Shown piece after piece: positions 9,289 to 20,150 of a stretch of 64,000 bases of DNA (positions are counted from its first letter, which is position 1; every line of letters starts with the position of its first letter). This DNA comes from an uncultured Phascolarctobacterium sp. GTDB lineage: Bacteria > Bacillota > Negativicutes > Acidaminococcales > Acidaminococcaceae. The position numbers and the translations under genes are program-made. Where the stretch lies: positions 54,204-118,203 of the forward strand of contig CASDXO010000012.1 of the NCBI GenBank assembly GCA_949285135.1, given 5' to 3'. The notes under the pieces were generated by a model. That model worked only from the letters and a program-made list of their open reading frames with translations, was not told the origin of the DNA and ran no database searches.

Positions 9289-11582
9289 ATGCTGTTTATC
9301 TGGGAACGCTGTGCTTTCTTGCAGGCTGTTACTCTGCTTTGCAGCATCAGATACCGTATTTTGCTGCTGCAGGCGTGCTGGCAGCCGCTCTGTTTGTGAG
9401 TGGAGCAATTTTTTATATACGTGGCAGCAAAGAGCATGGTTTTACATGTATTGTGCTGCTGTTTTTTCTCTGTTTAGGACTTGTAAGCGGGTTCAGGGCT
9501 CCCGAAGATGCCGCTAAGGAACTTGCGCCATATTACGGCAGACAGGTGCAGTTTTACGGGAAGATTGAACCTGAGTCAGTGAAAAAACATGAATACGGAA
9601 CTTCTTTTATTGCAGAGTGTGTTCAGATTGAATCTGACAGTGAGGTGCTGCCTTACCGCCAGAAAATAAGAATTTTTACAACTGCCACATTTGAAGATTG
9701 GCCGACTGGGATGGTCTGGTGCAGCGGCAGACTGGAAGCCTTGTCGTCTTTTCGCAATCCGGGCGGCTTTGACAGTAACAGCTGGAACCGCGTGCAGGGA
9801 ATTGGCGGCAGTATCAGAAAAGCTGAGGTTACTTTGCAGCCTGGCAGCAGTGGAATGTGGGAATATTTGGCTGCCCGTAACCGGCAGCTACGGCAGCGTA
9901 TGACGGAAGCTGCAGGTCAGCAGGGAGCATTACTGGGCGCAATGGTATTAGGCGGCAGTGCTCAGATTGATGAGGAAAGCAGGCGGCTCTTTACAGATAA
10001 CGGACTTGCCCATCTGCTTTCGGTGTCGGGGTCGCATCTTGTAGTACTGACTGGTTTTCTGATGCTGCTTTTTGGCAGACTGCCTTCCAGGTCAAGAGCC
10101 ATACTTACAGGCAGCTGTCTTGTGCTTTATGCGGCGCTTTGCGGCTGCAGACCGCCGGTAATGAGGGCACTGCTGATGAGTCTGATATTATTGTATGGCG
10201 GCAGCGGTGCGGCAAAAGGCAATATATTATGTCTGTCGGCTGTTGTCATGCTTATATTTAAGCCGCTGTGGCTTTCTGATGCAGGCTTTCTGCTTTCATT
10301 TGGTGCGGCAGCAGGGCTTATCTGGCTTTTGCCAGTAATCAAAAGCAGGCTGAGCTGTTTTTTGCCGTTGTGGCTGAGCGAGGCTGTGGCAGTGACAGTG
10401 GCAGCGCAGCTGCCCGTAGTGCCGTTTATGATTGCATGGTTTCACCAGCTGCCGCTGATTTCTTTGCTAAGCAATATTTTACTGACGCCAGTACTGGAAT
10501 TGTCAGTACTGCTTACTATTTCGGCAATGGTGCTGGATACTTTATTTGGCTTTGGTATCTTCCTTCTGCAGGTGGCTGCTTTTCTGGTGCAGCAGGTGCT
10601 TTTGCAGGCAGAGCTGCTTGCCTCGCTGCCGTGGGGCAGACTGGTCATCGGCACTTTGCCCGGCTGGTGTGCGGTTATCTATTATTTTTGGCTTGTGGTC
10701 GTGCTTGATCTTGCATGTGTGCAGTTTTTGCGCAATAAAGAGAGGCACCTGCTTATTGGCTTTCTGACTGTAACGCTTGTTGGAGTTTTACTATGGAGTA
10801 AATTTGCGCCGCAACCGCTGACGGCATATTTTCTTGATGTAGGGCAGGGTGACAGTGCTGTGGTGGTTACGCCATCGGGTGCAACTGCCGTTATTGATAC
10901 AGGCGGACTGAAAAATTATGATACGGGCAGCAGAATAGTAGCGCCTTTTCTGCGCAGCATCGGCAAAGACAAAGTTGACGTTCTCCTGCTGAGTCATGGT
11001 GACTTTGATCATGTGGGCGGGGTGGCCGGACTTGCAGCCAACATTGGTATCGACAGGATTATTGTACCGCCGGATCTTGCTTCTGAAATTGTGCGGGAAG
11101 TGCTGCACTTTAGTCGTGATTGTGTGGTGGTACATCCTCAGGAGGGACAGCAGTATAGCCTTGGCGATGAAGGGCTGCTGTCCGTAGTGAGCATGCCTGA
11201 AGCAGGCAGCAGCGGTAATGATGCCTGCATTGTTGCTGCTGTAGATTATGCAGGGCATAAACTGCTTTTTCCAGGCGACATCAGTACCGACAGGGAAGCA
11301 CAGTTACAGCAGCTCGGACATGTTGAAGTACTGAAAGTAGCTCATCATGGTTCGAAGGGCATCAGCAGCGATGAATTTTTGCAGCAGATTCATCCGTCTG
11401 TTGCCGTAATTTCGGCAGGCTGCGGTAACAGTTATGGACATCCTCATCCGGAAACACTGCAGCGGTTACAGGAGGCAAATGCCACGGTGCTGCGTACTGA
11501 CCAGCTTGGAGCTGTCAAGATTGTTTTTGACGATGATGGTACAAAATGTTATAGTTATGTATACCATAAGCAATATTTTTAG
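9285..11582 (+). CDS. comEC: DNA internalisation channel ComEC/Rec2
   Basis: Polytopic membrane protein that carries single-stranded DNA across the inner membrane during transformation. An N-terminal soluble domain precedes the competence membrane domain (about 200-500), in which LLSVSGSHLVVL is typical. The C-terminus is a metallo-beta-lactamase domain with FLDVGQGDSAVV, LLLSHGDFDHVGG and VAHHGSKG. All metal-site histidines are present. The length of 765 is normal, so the gene looks intact. The start overlaps the comEA stop (ATGA). Confidence 0.94.
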   Translation: MNAVYLGTLCFLAGCYSALQHQIPYFAAAGVLAAALFVSGAIFYIRGSKEHGFTCIVLLFFLCLGLVSGFRAPEDAAKELAPYYGRQVQFYGKIEPESVKKHEYGTSFIAECVQIESDSEVLPYRQKIRIFTTATFEDWPTGMVWCSGRLEALSSFRNPGGFDSNSWNRVQGIGGSIRKAEVTLQPGSSGMWEYLAARNRQLRQRMTEAAGQQGALLGAMVLGGSAQIDEESRRLFTDNGLAHLLSVSGSHLVVLTGFLMLLFGRLPSRSRAILTGSCLVLYAALCGCRPPVMRALLMSLILLYGGSGAAKGNILCLSAVVMLIFKPLWLSDAGFLLSFGAAAGLIWLLPVIKSRLSCFLPLWLSEAVAVTVAAQLPVVPFMIAWFHQLPLISLLSNILLTPVLELSVLLTISAMVLDTLFGFGIFLLQVAAFLVQQVLLQAELLASLPWGRLVIGTLPGWCAVIYYFWLVVVLDLACVQFLRNKERHLLIGFLTVTLVGVLLWSKFAPQPLTAYFLDVGQGDSAVVVTPSGATAVIDTGGLKNYDTGSRIVAPFLRSIGKDKVDVLLLSHGDFDHVGGVAGLAANIGIDRIIVPPDLASEIVREVLHFSRDCVVVHPQEGQQYSLGDEGLLSVVSMPEAGSSGNDACIVAAVDYAGHKLLFPGDISTDREAQLQQLGHVEVLKVAHHGSKGISSDEFLQQIHPSVAVISAGCGNSYGHPHPETLQRLQEANATVLRTDQLGAVKIVFDDDGTKCYSYVYHKQYF

Positions 11583-11591
11583 GAGATAGTC

Positions 11592-12623
11592 ATGGAATAT
11601 AAGCCGGATGATTTGATTGGCAGATTAAAAAATCATGCCAGTCTTCCCAATGTAATCGTTGTTTTTGGCGATGAAGCATACTACAGCAGTCAGATTACTG
11701 CCCTTGTGCCGGAATATGTTTTTGGCGATACAGATGCAGCTTCGCGGCAGATTACGGTGTTTGAAAAAGATACGGAGCTCAAAGAGCTGGCTGGAGTTAT
11801 CAACACCTATCCTTTTTTCTCCGGCAGTTCGCTGGTAATTTTAAAGGATGATAAGCTGCTTGGCGGTAAGCAGGACAGCGAGGCAAAAAAAGAAAGGCTG
11901 GAAAAGCTGCTGGAGATTTTGCAGGATGTACCGGAATATTGCACCATTCTGATAAATGCGGTCAAACTTGATAAGCGCAGCCGTTTTTATAAGCAGTTAA
12001 AAGAAAAAGGCGCAGTATGCGAATGCAGCAGCTTTAAACCTTATGCTGCCGCTTCCTGGCTGCAGCAGCAGGCAGCAGAACTGGGCGGCAGCCTGGACAG
12101 GGAAGCGACAGAGCTGATTATGGAATATCTGGCCCCTGTTGATAAGGTGCCTTTGCAGCTGGTGCAGCAGGAGTTAGAAAAACTGTCAATCTATGCGGGT
12201 GACAGAAAACGCTGGAGCAGGAGCGATGTGGAAAGTATTTTTACCGCCTTGCCGGAAGTTTCAGGATTTTCGCTGACTAATGCCATCATGGAGAAAAAAC
12301 TGGGACAGTCATTGGAGCTGCTGGCAGGCGAGCGTAAGAAAGGTACATCTGTTCTGCTTTTATGCGGCAGCATATTGTTTCAGCTGCGCAGAATAGCAAG
12401 AATGCAGGAACTGCAGAACATGCATTATGGACAGGCGCAGATTGCAGCAGAGCTTGGCATGACGCCGTATATAGTGAAAATTGTGCAGCAGCAGGCACGT
12501 AATTTTTCGTATGCAAAAGTACAGGAAGCAATATTAGCGCTGGCAGATTTAAACATAGGGATGCGCAGAGGCGGCAGAAGGTATGAGCTGCTTGAAGAAA
12601 TTTTGATAAAACTGCTGTCCTGA
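11592..12623 (+). CDS. holA: DNA polymerase III delta subunit
   Basis: Clamp-loader subunit that opens the beta sliding clamp. The N-terminus (VIVVFGDEAYYSSQI) and the block YPFFSGSSLVILKD are typical of the HolA/YqeN family. The 343 residues match the usual length. It begins 9 bases after comEC behind AGGAGA. The comEC-holA order is common in Firmicutes. Confidence 0.92.
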   Translation: MEYKPDDLIGRLKNHASLPNVIVVFGDEAYYSSQITALVPEYVFGDTDAASRQITVFEKDTELKELAGVINTYPFFSGSSLVILKDDKLLGGKQDSEAKKERLEKLLEILQDVPEYCTILINAVKLDKRSRFYKQLKEKGAVCECSSFKPYAAASWLQQQAAELGGSLDREATELIMEYLAPVDKVPLQLVQQELEKLSIYAGDRKRWSRSDVESIFTALPEVSGFSLTNAIMEKKLGQSLELLAGERKKGTSVLLLCGSILFQLRRIARMQELQNMHYGQAQIAAELGMTPYIVKIVQQQARNFSYAKVQEAILALADLNIGMRRGGRRYELLEEILIKLLS

Positions 12624-12635
12624 GAAAGAAAAAGA

Positions 12636-12665
12636 TAGACAACTCAAAGAAATATTTGTTATAAT
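12636..12665 (+). promoter_or_regulatory. Promoter of the glutamine synthetase unit
   Basis: TAGACA (12636-12641), 18 bases, TATAAT (12660-12665). It leaves a leader of roughly 100 bases that contains a small upstream ORF. Confidence 0.55.
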
Positions 12666-12701
12666 AATTTTGTCAATGGTGACTTTTCTGGAACAGGAGG
12701 A

Positions 12702-12794
12702 ATGTATTCTGTTTTGGAAAGGTCTTTTTGTTTTTTACAGTTAAAATGGTTTGGAAAGGAGTACAGCATTATTGCTGGCACGAAAAATGAATAA
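12702..12794 (+). CDS. 30-codon upstream ORF overlapping the glutamine synthetase start
   Basis: ATG 12702 stands just behind a perfect AGGAGG (12695-12700). The frame runs 30 codons to TAA at 12792-12794. It overlaps the next gene in a different frame. Its stop falls 3 bases after the ATG at 12787, the alternative start of the synthetase. It is rich in aromatic residues and matches no family I recognise. It could be a leader peptide that couples or limits translation of the synthetase. Confidence 0.5.
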   Translation: MYSVLERSFCFLQLKWFGKEYSIIAGTKNE

Positions 12795-14694
12795 GAAAAA
12801 TTTACTCTACGTCATTAAACCGGAACAACAAAACGAACAGTCTTTGCATAATATCCTGTTGCTGCACCCGGAAATTAAATTTGTATCTTTGATGGGTGTC
12901 GATTTTGCAGGCAATGATACAGATGAAAAAATTCCCATGAAGATTTTCCTTGAAGATATTAACAGCTTTCTGGAAGGCAGCGCAGCTCAGACTGACGGTT
13001 CGTCCGTAGTACTGACCGGCATTGCAACACTGAATAATGCCCGCGTTGATATGAAGGTTGATAAATCCGTTAATTGGTATGTTGATTACAATTATGAACA
13101 TTTTGATGCGGAAAACGGCAATATGGTAGGTACTTTGCGTATTCCCTGCTATCTGATTCACAACGGAAATTTCGTTGATTCCCGTTCTATTTTGAAAAAT
13201 ACACTGGATCATGTAGAAACTGAGATTATGGATCTGTTTGCCAGACATCCTAAGATTGCCGGCCTGGAGCATGTAAATGCTGCCGATATTGAAAAGCTTA
13301 TCTTCACCTGTGCAACAGAGCTGGAATTCTGGGTTAAATCTCCGCGTGAGGACGCTCCTATTGAAGCACTGTCTTCTTCTCAGATGATGCAGGAACAATA
13401 CTGGCAACGCACTCGCGGCAATGTTCGTACCGCATTGGAGCAGACTGTACAGATGCTGGAATTGTATGGACTGGAGCCTGAAATGGGGCACAAGGAATGC
13501 GGCGGCGTCAAAGGTCAGATTGACTCTGCCGGTCATATGACTCACGTTATGGAACAGCTGGAAGTGGACTGGAAATTCAGTCTTGGTGTACAGACTGCCG
13601 ACAACGAACTGCTGGCACGCATCATTGTTAAGGAAGTATTCCGCATGAACGGGCTGGAAGTTTCCTTCCAGGCAAAACCTGTACCGGGCGTAGCAGGCAG
13701 CGGCGAACATGTACATGTCGGTATTGCGGCAAAAATGAAAAATGGCAAGATTGTTAATCTGTTCTCGCCTGCAGACATGCATAAGGATTTCCTCTCTGCT
13801 GTAGGTTATGGCAGCATCATGGGCCTGCTCAAGAACTACGAAGTTATCAATCCCTTCATCTCCTGCACTATCGACTCTCTTAACCGCCTGAAACCGGGCT
13901 TTGAAGCACCTGTCTGCATTGTAACTTCTCTGGGACTCAGCCCGGAAATTCCGTCCCGTAACAGAACCATTCTTGCGGGCCTGATTCGTGATCTTGATAA
14001 CGATAAGGCAACTCGTATTGAGATGCGTTCTCCTAACCCCTATACCAATACCTATATTGCGCTTGCTGCCTTTTATCTGTCCATGCTGGACGGCATCAAG
14101 GCCTGCGTAGAATCAGGTCTTGATCTGAAAGCTCTGGAAAAAGAAATTTCCAAGCAGGCCGGAGAAGAAAGCTTCTATCTGGAAAAAGACAGAGAATATC
14201 GTACTGAAAAAGATGTCTTTGAAGATTTCACTCAGGAAGAACGCGATAGACTCTTTGGCAAGCCGCCTGCAACTGTATGGGAAAACCTGCGTGCCTTTAA
14301 AGAATATCCGGAAAAGGTAGCGGTGCTGACCAGAGGCAATATACTGAAACCTGAATATATTGAATCTTTCATGCAGGGTGCTCTGATTCGCTGGAAGACG
14401 GAATTGCTGACTCGTTTAATTCCCGAAAATTATCAGGCTGTTGTAGATATGAAACGCCTGCATAATCAGGAAACCTGTACGGACTGCGATCTTGCCATGT
14501 GGCATAAGATTCAGGTACTGCGCACCAAACTTGCCAAAGATTCCTTTGAAGAGCCGAGTCTTTTCTCTCGCATCCGCCGCGCTGTAGCACAGGGAGATTA
14601 TGATACTGCTTCCGATTTGAAAGTAGAAATGTCTGCTGTTATGGAAGAACTGCGTGCCTTGTATCACGACTATAAACAAAATATTATTGACTGA
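12772..14694 (+). CDS. glnA: Glutamine synthetase, long divergent form
   Basis: Makes glutamine from glutamate, ammonia and ATP. Glutamine synthetase landmarks appear in order: ATELEFWV (metal-binding Glu), a central GQIDSAGHMTHVMEQLE block, GVAGSGEHVHVGIA (the GSGxHxH site), LKPGFEAPVCI, and RNRTILAGLI with RIEMRSPNPYTNTY. It is about 640 residues instead of the usual 440-470, with extra N- and C-terminal parts; it is shorter than the type III enzymes. TTG 12772 lies 10 bases behind AAAGGAG. ATG 12787 is the alternative and could be reached by coupling to the upstream ORF. Confidence 0.85.
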   Translation: MLARKMNKKNLLYVIKPEQQNEQSLHNILLLHPEIKFVSLMGVDFAGNDTDEKIPMKIFLEDINSFLEGSAAQTDGSSVVLTGIATLNNARVDMKVDKSVNWYVDYNYEHFDAENGNMVGTLRIPCYLIHNGNFVDSRSILKNTLDHVETEIMDLFARHPKIAGLEHVNAADIEKLIFTCATELEFWVKSPREDAPIEALSSSQMMQEQYWQRTRGNVRTALEQTVQMLELYGLEPEMGHKECGGVKGQIDSAGHMTHVMEQLEVDWKFSLGVQTADNELLARIIVKEVFRMNGLEVSFQAKPVPGVAGSGEHVHVGIAAKMKNGKIVNLFSPADMHKDFLSAVGYGSIMGLLKNYEVINPFISCTIDSLNRLKPGFEAPVCIVTSLGLSPEIPSRNRTILAGLIRDLDNDKATRIEMRSPNPYTNTYIALAAFYLSMLDGIKACVESGLDLKALEKEISKQAGEESFYLEKDREYRTEKDVFEDFTQEERDRLFGKPPATVWENLRAFKEYPEKVAVLTRGNILKPEYIESFMQGALIRWKTELLTRLIPENYQAVVDMKRLHNQETCTDCDLAMWHKIQVLRTKLAKDSFEEPSLFSRIRRAVAQGDYDTASDLKVEMSAVMEELRALYHDYKQNIID

Positions 14695-14710
14695 TTTATC
14701 ATTAAAATAC

Positions 14711-14753
14711 AGCCGTTTGGCAGGGATATTATATGCCTGCCAAACGGCTTTTG
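14711..14753 (+). terminator. Terminator after glutamine synthetase
   Basis: A 14-bp perfect stem (14711-14724 with 14736-14749), rich in G+C, is followed by a short T run. Confidence 0.9.
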
Positions 14754-14840
14754 TCATTGCTGCAGTCTGTTTGTACCGGAGTATCAGGCATGATAAGGAG
14801 CAGTACGATAAATATCTGCATGATTTTTAAATGTTAACTG

Positions 14841-14869
14841 TTGAGTTAATAAAAAAATTATGATAAAAT
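14841..14869 (+). promoter_or_regulatory. Promoter before the thioesterase gene
   Basis: TTGAGT (14841-14846), 17 bases, TAAAAT (14864-14869). The rest of 14754-14916 shows no gene. Confidence 0.55.
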
Positions 14870-14916
14870 ATTAGAGATTTCATGAAAAGGCTTATGAAAG
14901 CGGGGCGGATAACTTG

Positions 14917-15354
14917 ATGGAGCAGGTAAAGGACGTTCCGGCATATATCCGCAAAATGTATGGGTACAATTCTTTTGTAACCAGTTTTGGTATTAATATT
15001 GATGCGATAAGCTGCGGCAGCGCAGTGTTGAGTATCAATATTGATCCGTTAAAGCATTTTGACCACCGTGGTTTCTGTCATGGCGGTGTCCTGACAGCAT
15101 TGGCCGATTCAGTGCTGAGTGTAACCGGAGCCAGTGTCGGTGCGGCAGTGGCAACGCTCAATCTCAGTATGAACTTTATACGCAAGGTGCATAATGCAGG
15201 GCGTATCAGTGTAAAAAGCAGGATTCGTCATCACGGACGCACTACAATGGTAATAGAGGCGGAAATGTTTGACGAGGAAAATACTGTGGTGGCTACTTTT
15301 CTTTCCACGATGTTGGTAGTCGGCAGATTTGAAGAGATACCTGCAAAATGGTAA
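14917..15354 (+). CDS. PaaI-like hotdog thioesterase
   Basis: Small acyl-CoA thioesterase of the PaaI/YbgC-like hotdog fold. The signature HRGFCHGGVLTALADS (about 49-64) holds the catalytic HGG and an acidic residue. TLNLSMNFIRKV and the GRTTMVIEAE strand follow. The substrate is unknown; placement directly before an acyl-CoA dehydrogenase suggests acyl-CoA metabolism. ATG 14917 is preferred to the adjacent TTG 14914. The length of 145 is normal. Confidence 0.82.
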   Translation: MEQVKDVPAYIRKMYGYNSFVTSFGINIDAISCGSAVLSINIDPLKHFDHRGFCHGGVLTALADSVLSVTGASVGAAVATLNLSMNFIRKVHNAGRISVKSRIRHHGRTTMVIEAEMFDEENTVVATFLSTMLVVGRFEEIPAKW

Positions 15355-15410
15355 ATTTTCGGTAACGTCTAAAAGCAGCGGTATGGCCGCGTAATTTTAA
15401 GGAGGATAAA

Positions 15411-16550
15411 ATGGAGTTTGCATTAAACGAAGAACAACTTGAATTACAGGAGATGGTGAGGGAGTTTGTAGAAAAAGAAATCACCCCTTATGCCGCTGAA
15501 ATGGACAGAGAAAATCATATGCGTGAAGGCCTGATTCAGAAAGCTGATGAAATGGGTCTGCTGAATGTAATTGTGCCGGAAGAACTTGATGGTCCCGGTC
15601 TGGACAGCGTTTCTGTTGCTGTTATCTATGAAGAACTGGGCAAAGGCTGTGCCGGTGTGGCTACCTCTCTGGCTGCCAACTCTCTGGCTACCTGTCCGGT
15701 GCTGATTGCCGGTACTGATGAACAAAAACGCATGTACTGTGATGTTTTAAATAACGGCGGACTGGCTGCCTTTGCACTCACCGAACCTGGTGCAGGCAGT
15801 GATGCAGGCGGCGTATCCACCCGTGCGGAAAAAAATAAAGAAAATGGTACTTACACTTTAAACGGCAGCAAGATATTTATTACCAATGCCGGTATTGCTG
15901 ACATTTTCCTGGTATTTGCCAATACCCGTAAGACTGGTGGCATCCGTGGTCTTACTGCATTTATCGTTCCTAAAGACACTCCGGGTCTGACCATTGGTAA
16001 AAAAGAAGATAAAATGGGCATCCGTCCTTCCAACACCTGTGAAGTTATTCTGCAGGATGTTGTAATTCCTGAATCCTATCGCGTAGGCCGTGAAGGTGAA
16101 GGTTTCCGTATCGCCATGAATACTCTGGACAGTGCACGTCCTTTTGTAGGTGCTGTTTCTGTAGGTATTGCGCAGGCAGCTCTTGATTGCGCAGTTAAAT
16201 ATTCTAAAGAACGCCGTCAGTTCGGTCAGCCGATTGCTTCTTTCCAGATGGTACAGGCTATGATTGCCGATATGGCCATGAAAGTTGAAACTGCACGTCT
16301 GATGGTACATAAAGCTTGCTGGATGCGCGATCAGGGCATGGAATTTTCCAAGGAAGCAGCCATGGCAAAATGTTATGCTGCCGATGTTGCAATGCAGGTA
16401 ACCACTGACGCTGTACAGGTAATGGGTGGCTATGGTTATTCCCGCGAATATCCGGTAGAAAAAATGATGCGTGATGCTAAGATTATGCAGATTTATGAAG
16501 GCACCAACCAGATTCAACGTCTTGTTATTGCCAATAAAATTTTATACTGA
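15411..16550 (+). CDS. Acyl-CoA dehydrogenase (short-chain type)
   Basis: FAD-dependent flavoenzyme oxidising acyl-CoA to enoyl-CoA, or in butyrate-type fermenters reducing it with electron-transfer flavoprotein. The family signatures AFALTEPGAGSDAGG and QVMGGYGYSREYPVEKMMRD are present, and the catalytic base is Glu363 in IYEGTNQIQR. The 379 residues are the normal length for butyryl/short-chain members. The ATG lies behind AAGGAGG. No electron-transfer flavoprotein genes lie next to it, so the exact substrate is open. Confidence 0.93.
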   Translation: MEFALNEEQLELQEMVREFVEKEITPYAAEMDRENHMREGLIQKADEMGLLNVIVPEELDGPGLDSVSVAVIYEELGKGCAGVATSLAANSLATCPVLIAGTDEQKRMYCDVLNNGGLAAFALTEPGAGSDAGGVSTRAEKNKENGTYTLNGSKIFITNAGIADIFLVFANTRKTGGIRGLTAFIVPKDTPGLTIGKKEDKMGIRPSNTCEVILQDVVIPESYRVGREGEGFRIAMNTLDSARPFVGAVSVGIAQAALDCAVKYSKERRQFGQPIASFQMVQAMIADMAMKVETARLMVHKACWMRDQGMEFSKEAAMAKCYAADVAMQVTTDAVQVMGGYGYSREYPVEKMMRDAKIMQIYEGTNQIQRLVIANKILY

Positions 16551-16562
16551 TAAGCAGTAAAC

Positions 16563-16600
16563 AATCCCCTGTTTCCGGTGCGGAACAGGGGATTTTTGTT
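16563..16600 (+). terminator. Terminator after acyl-CoA dehydrogenase
   Basis: Stem 16563-16576 with 16582-16594 (one bulge) and a T run. Confidence 0.9.
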
Positions 16601-16683
16601 TACAATGTCAATAAATAAAAAATAGTAAAAATTATATAAATATGCAAAACAGAGAAGATAAATGGTTTTAACAGCTGAATTTG

Positions 16684-16692
16684 TGGTATAAT
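16684..16692 (+). promoter_or_regulatory. Extended -10 promoter before lspA
   Basis: TGGTATAAT (16684-16692) is a perfect TGn-TATAAT element. A -35 box is weak or absent, which extended -10 promoters tolerate. Confidence 0.6.
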
Positions 16693-17129
16693 ATACACAT
16701 CAAAATCAGAATGGAGTACTGTATGAATTTTATCCTGATAGTAGCAGCAGTAATAATCATAGATCAAATAACCAAATACATGGTAGTAAAGAATTTTTTT
16801 CTTGGCGAAAGCATTCCGGTTATACCAAATATTTTTCACTGGACATATATATTAAATAAAGGGGCGGCTTTCGGTATGCTGGAAGGCAGTCGGTGGCTGT
16901 TTGTTGTTGTTGCCCTTGCTGTGAGTTCCGGTATCTGGTATTTTCGTGATGAGCTTGGCAAAGAGCCGCTTATGGTACGGCTGGGTGCAGCGCTGTTTGC
17001 CGGCGGTGCGGTGGGAAACCTGATTGACAGGATTCTTCACGGCGCTGTAATTGATTTTTTTGATTTCAGAATCTGGCCCATTTTTAATGTGGCCGATATT
17101 GCGATATGCATAGGAGTGGGACTTGTTTT

Positions 17130-18673
<1,544 letters not shown>

Positions 18674-18700
18674 ATACTTACGGAAGTCAGGGTGATTGAA

Positions 18701-19339
18701 ATGACCAATCCGATGCAAGCTCGTAATAACTGTCTGGGTAAGACAGTGGTGCAGAACCTGCAAAAACGTGGTTTTGAAGCATATTACTGTGACACTGCCG
18801 CAGCTGCAGCAGAAACGGCAGTGAGTCTGATTCCTCAGGAACATGTTGTTGCCTGGGGAGGTTCGATGACTGTTGCTGCAACAGGACTTTTGGATAAAGT
18901 TAAGAAAATGTATGCCGTTATAGACCGCGATACCGCAGCTAATGCGGAAGAACGCGTAGAGATGATGCGTCAGGCTTTACTGAGCGATACATTCCTGATG
19001 AGCAGTAATGCGGTCAGTGAGGATGGGCAGCTGGTAAATATCGACGGTAACGGTAATCGCTGTGCGGCTCTTATTTACGGGCCTAAACAGGTAATTGTCA
19101 TTGTCGGAGTCAATAAAATTGTCAAAACCGTGCAGGATGCTGTGGCCAGAGCACGTAATACTGCTGCTCCCATCAATGCTCAGCGCTTTGCGGGACTTAA
19201 TACTCCCTGTCAGAAAACTGGCGTCTGCATGGATTGTCTGTCAGCAACGAGTATCTGTAATCAGATTGTAATTACCAGGCGCTGCCAGCCACAGGGGCGC
19301 ATCAAAGTTATCGTAGTAGGTGAAACACTGGGTTACTGA
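18701..19339 (+). CDS. LUD-domain protein (lactate utilisation family)
   Basis: A single LUD domain of 212 residues. VVAWGGSMTVAATGL, YGPKQVIVIVGVNKIV and CMDCLSATSICNQIVIT are typical of stand-alone LUD proteins, which are related to LutC/YkgG. The Cys-rich segment near residues 170-185 may bind metal. Its function is unproven; the neighbours here are nucleotide genes, not lactate genes. ATG 18701 sits behind GGGTGATT. Confidence 0.8.
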   Translation: MTNPMQARNNCLGKTVVQNLQKRGFEAYYCDTAAAAAETAVSLIPQEHVVAWGGSMTVAATGLLDKVKKMYAVIDRDTAANAEERVEMMRQALLSDTFLMSSNAVSEDGQLVNIDGNGNRCAALIYGPKQVIVIVGVNKIVKTVQDAVARARNTAAPINAQRFAGLNTPCQKTGVCMDCLSATSICNQIVITRRCQPQGRIKVIVVGETLGY

Positions 19340-19358
19340 ATTATAAAGAGGTAAACAC

Positions 19359-20150
19359 ATGGGCGTTTTAGCTGATAAATCTGAAATACTTTATCATGTT
19401 GGATTTTGTGCCAATGACCTGCAGGGAGCCGAATGGGCTGTACTGCCAGGTGATCCTGCCAGAGTGCAGATTTTGGCAGAAAATCTTGGCGAAGCAGAAT
19501 TTATTGCCTGCCATCGTGAATATACCAGCTGGCTGACACATATGGATTGCGGACCGGTGCTGGTGTGTTCCACCGGTATGGGTGGACCTTCGACAGCTAT
19601 CTGTCTGGAAGAGCTGGCCAGAATGGGGATTAAAGGCGTTATCCGCGTAGGTACGACGGGCACGATACAGGAAAGAATAAATATTGGTGATCTTATCATA
19701 AATAATGCAGCCGTACGACTTGATGGAACATCGCAGCATTATGCTCCGCTTAGTTTTCCGGCAGCAGCTGATATTGACATTACCAATGCGCTGCGACAGG
19801 CAGCAGAGGAAAACAATATTCCCTGCCATACAGGAATTTCTGTTTCTTCTGATACGTTTTGGCCAGGGCAGGAACGCTACGACAGTTTTTCCGGCTATGT
19901 ACGCAAATCACTGCAAGGAACACTGAAGGAGTGGCAGAAGCTGGGTGCCTTAAATTATGAAATGGAAATAAGTGCGTTATTCGTAGTCTCTCAGTGTCTT
20001 GGCATTAAGGCAGGCGCAGTATGTTCTGTAATTGCCAAACGTACTGAAAGTGAGGGCGTTGTACCGCTGAGCAATGAAAGTGAAGCGGCCAGACGTTTTC
20101 TGATTACAGTAAGACAGGCTTTGCGGTTATTGTTGAAAGCTGGTGAATAA
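19359..20150 (+). CDS. Uridine phosphorylase-like nucleoside phosphorylase
   Basis: Cleaves uridine (or a related nucleoside) with phosphate to the base and ribose 1-phosphate. PNP/UDP-family landmarks: LPGDPARV (phosphate site), EYTSWLTHMDCGPVLVCSTGMGGPS, IRVGTTGTIQ and NYEMEISALFVVS, where the Glu binds the ribose. The length of 263 is normal. The stop is immediately followed by deoB, whose product converts the pentose 1-phosphate. This makes a short nucleoside-catabolic unit. Confidence 0.9.
   Translation: MGVLADKSEILYHVGFCANDLQGAEWAVLPGDPARVQILAENLGEAEFIACHREYTSWLTHMDCGPVLVCSTGMGGPSTAICLEELARMGIKGVIRVGTTGTIQERINIGDLIINNAAVRLDGTSQHYAPLSFPAAADIDITNALRQAAEENNIPCHTGISVSSDTFWPGQERYDSFSGYVRKSLQGTLKEWQKLGALNYEMEISALFVVSQCLGIKAGAVCSVIAKRTESEGVVPLSNESEAARRFLITVRQALRLLLKAGE

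Noticed and set aside
12802..13782. 326-codon minus-strand ORF opposite glutamine synthetase
   Set aside because: Antisense shadow with no recognisable domain.
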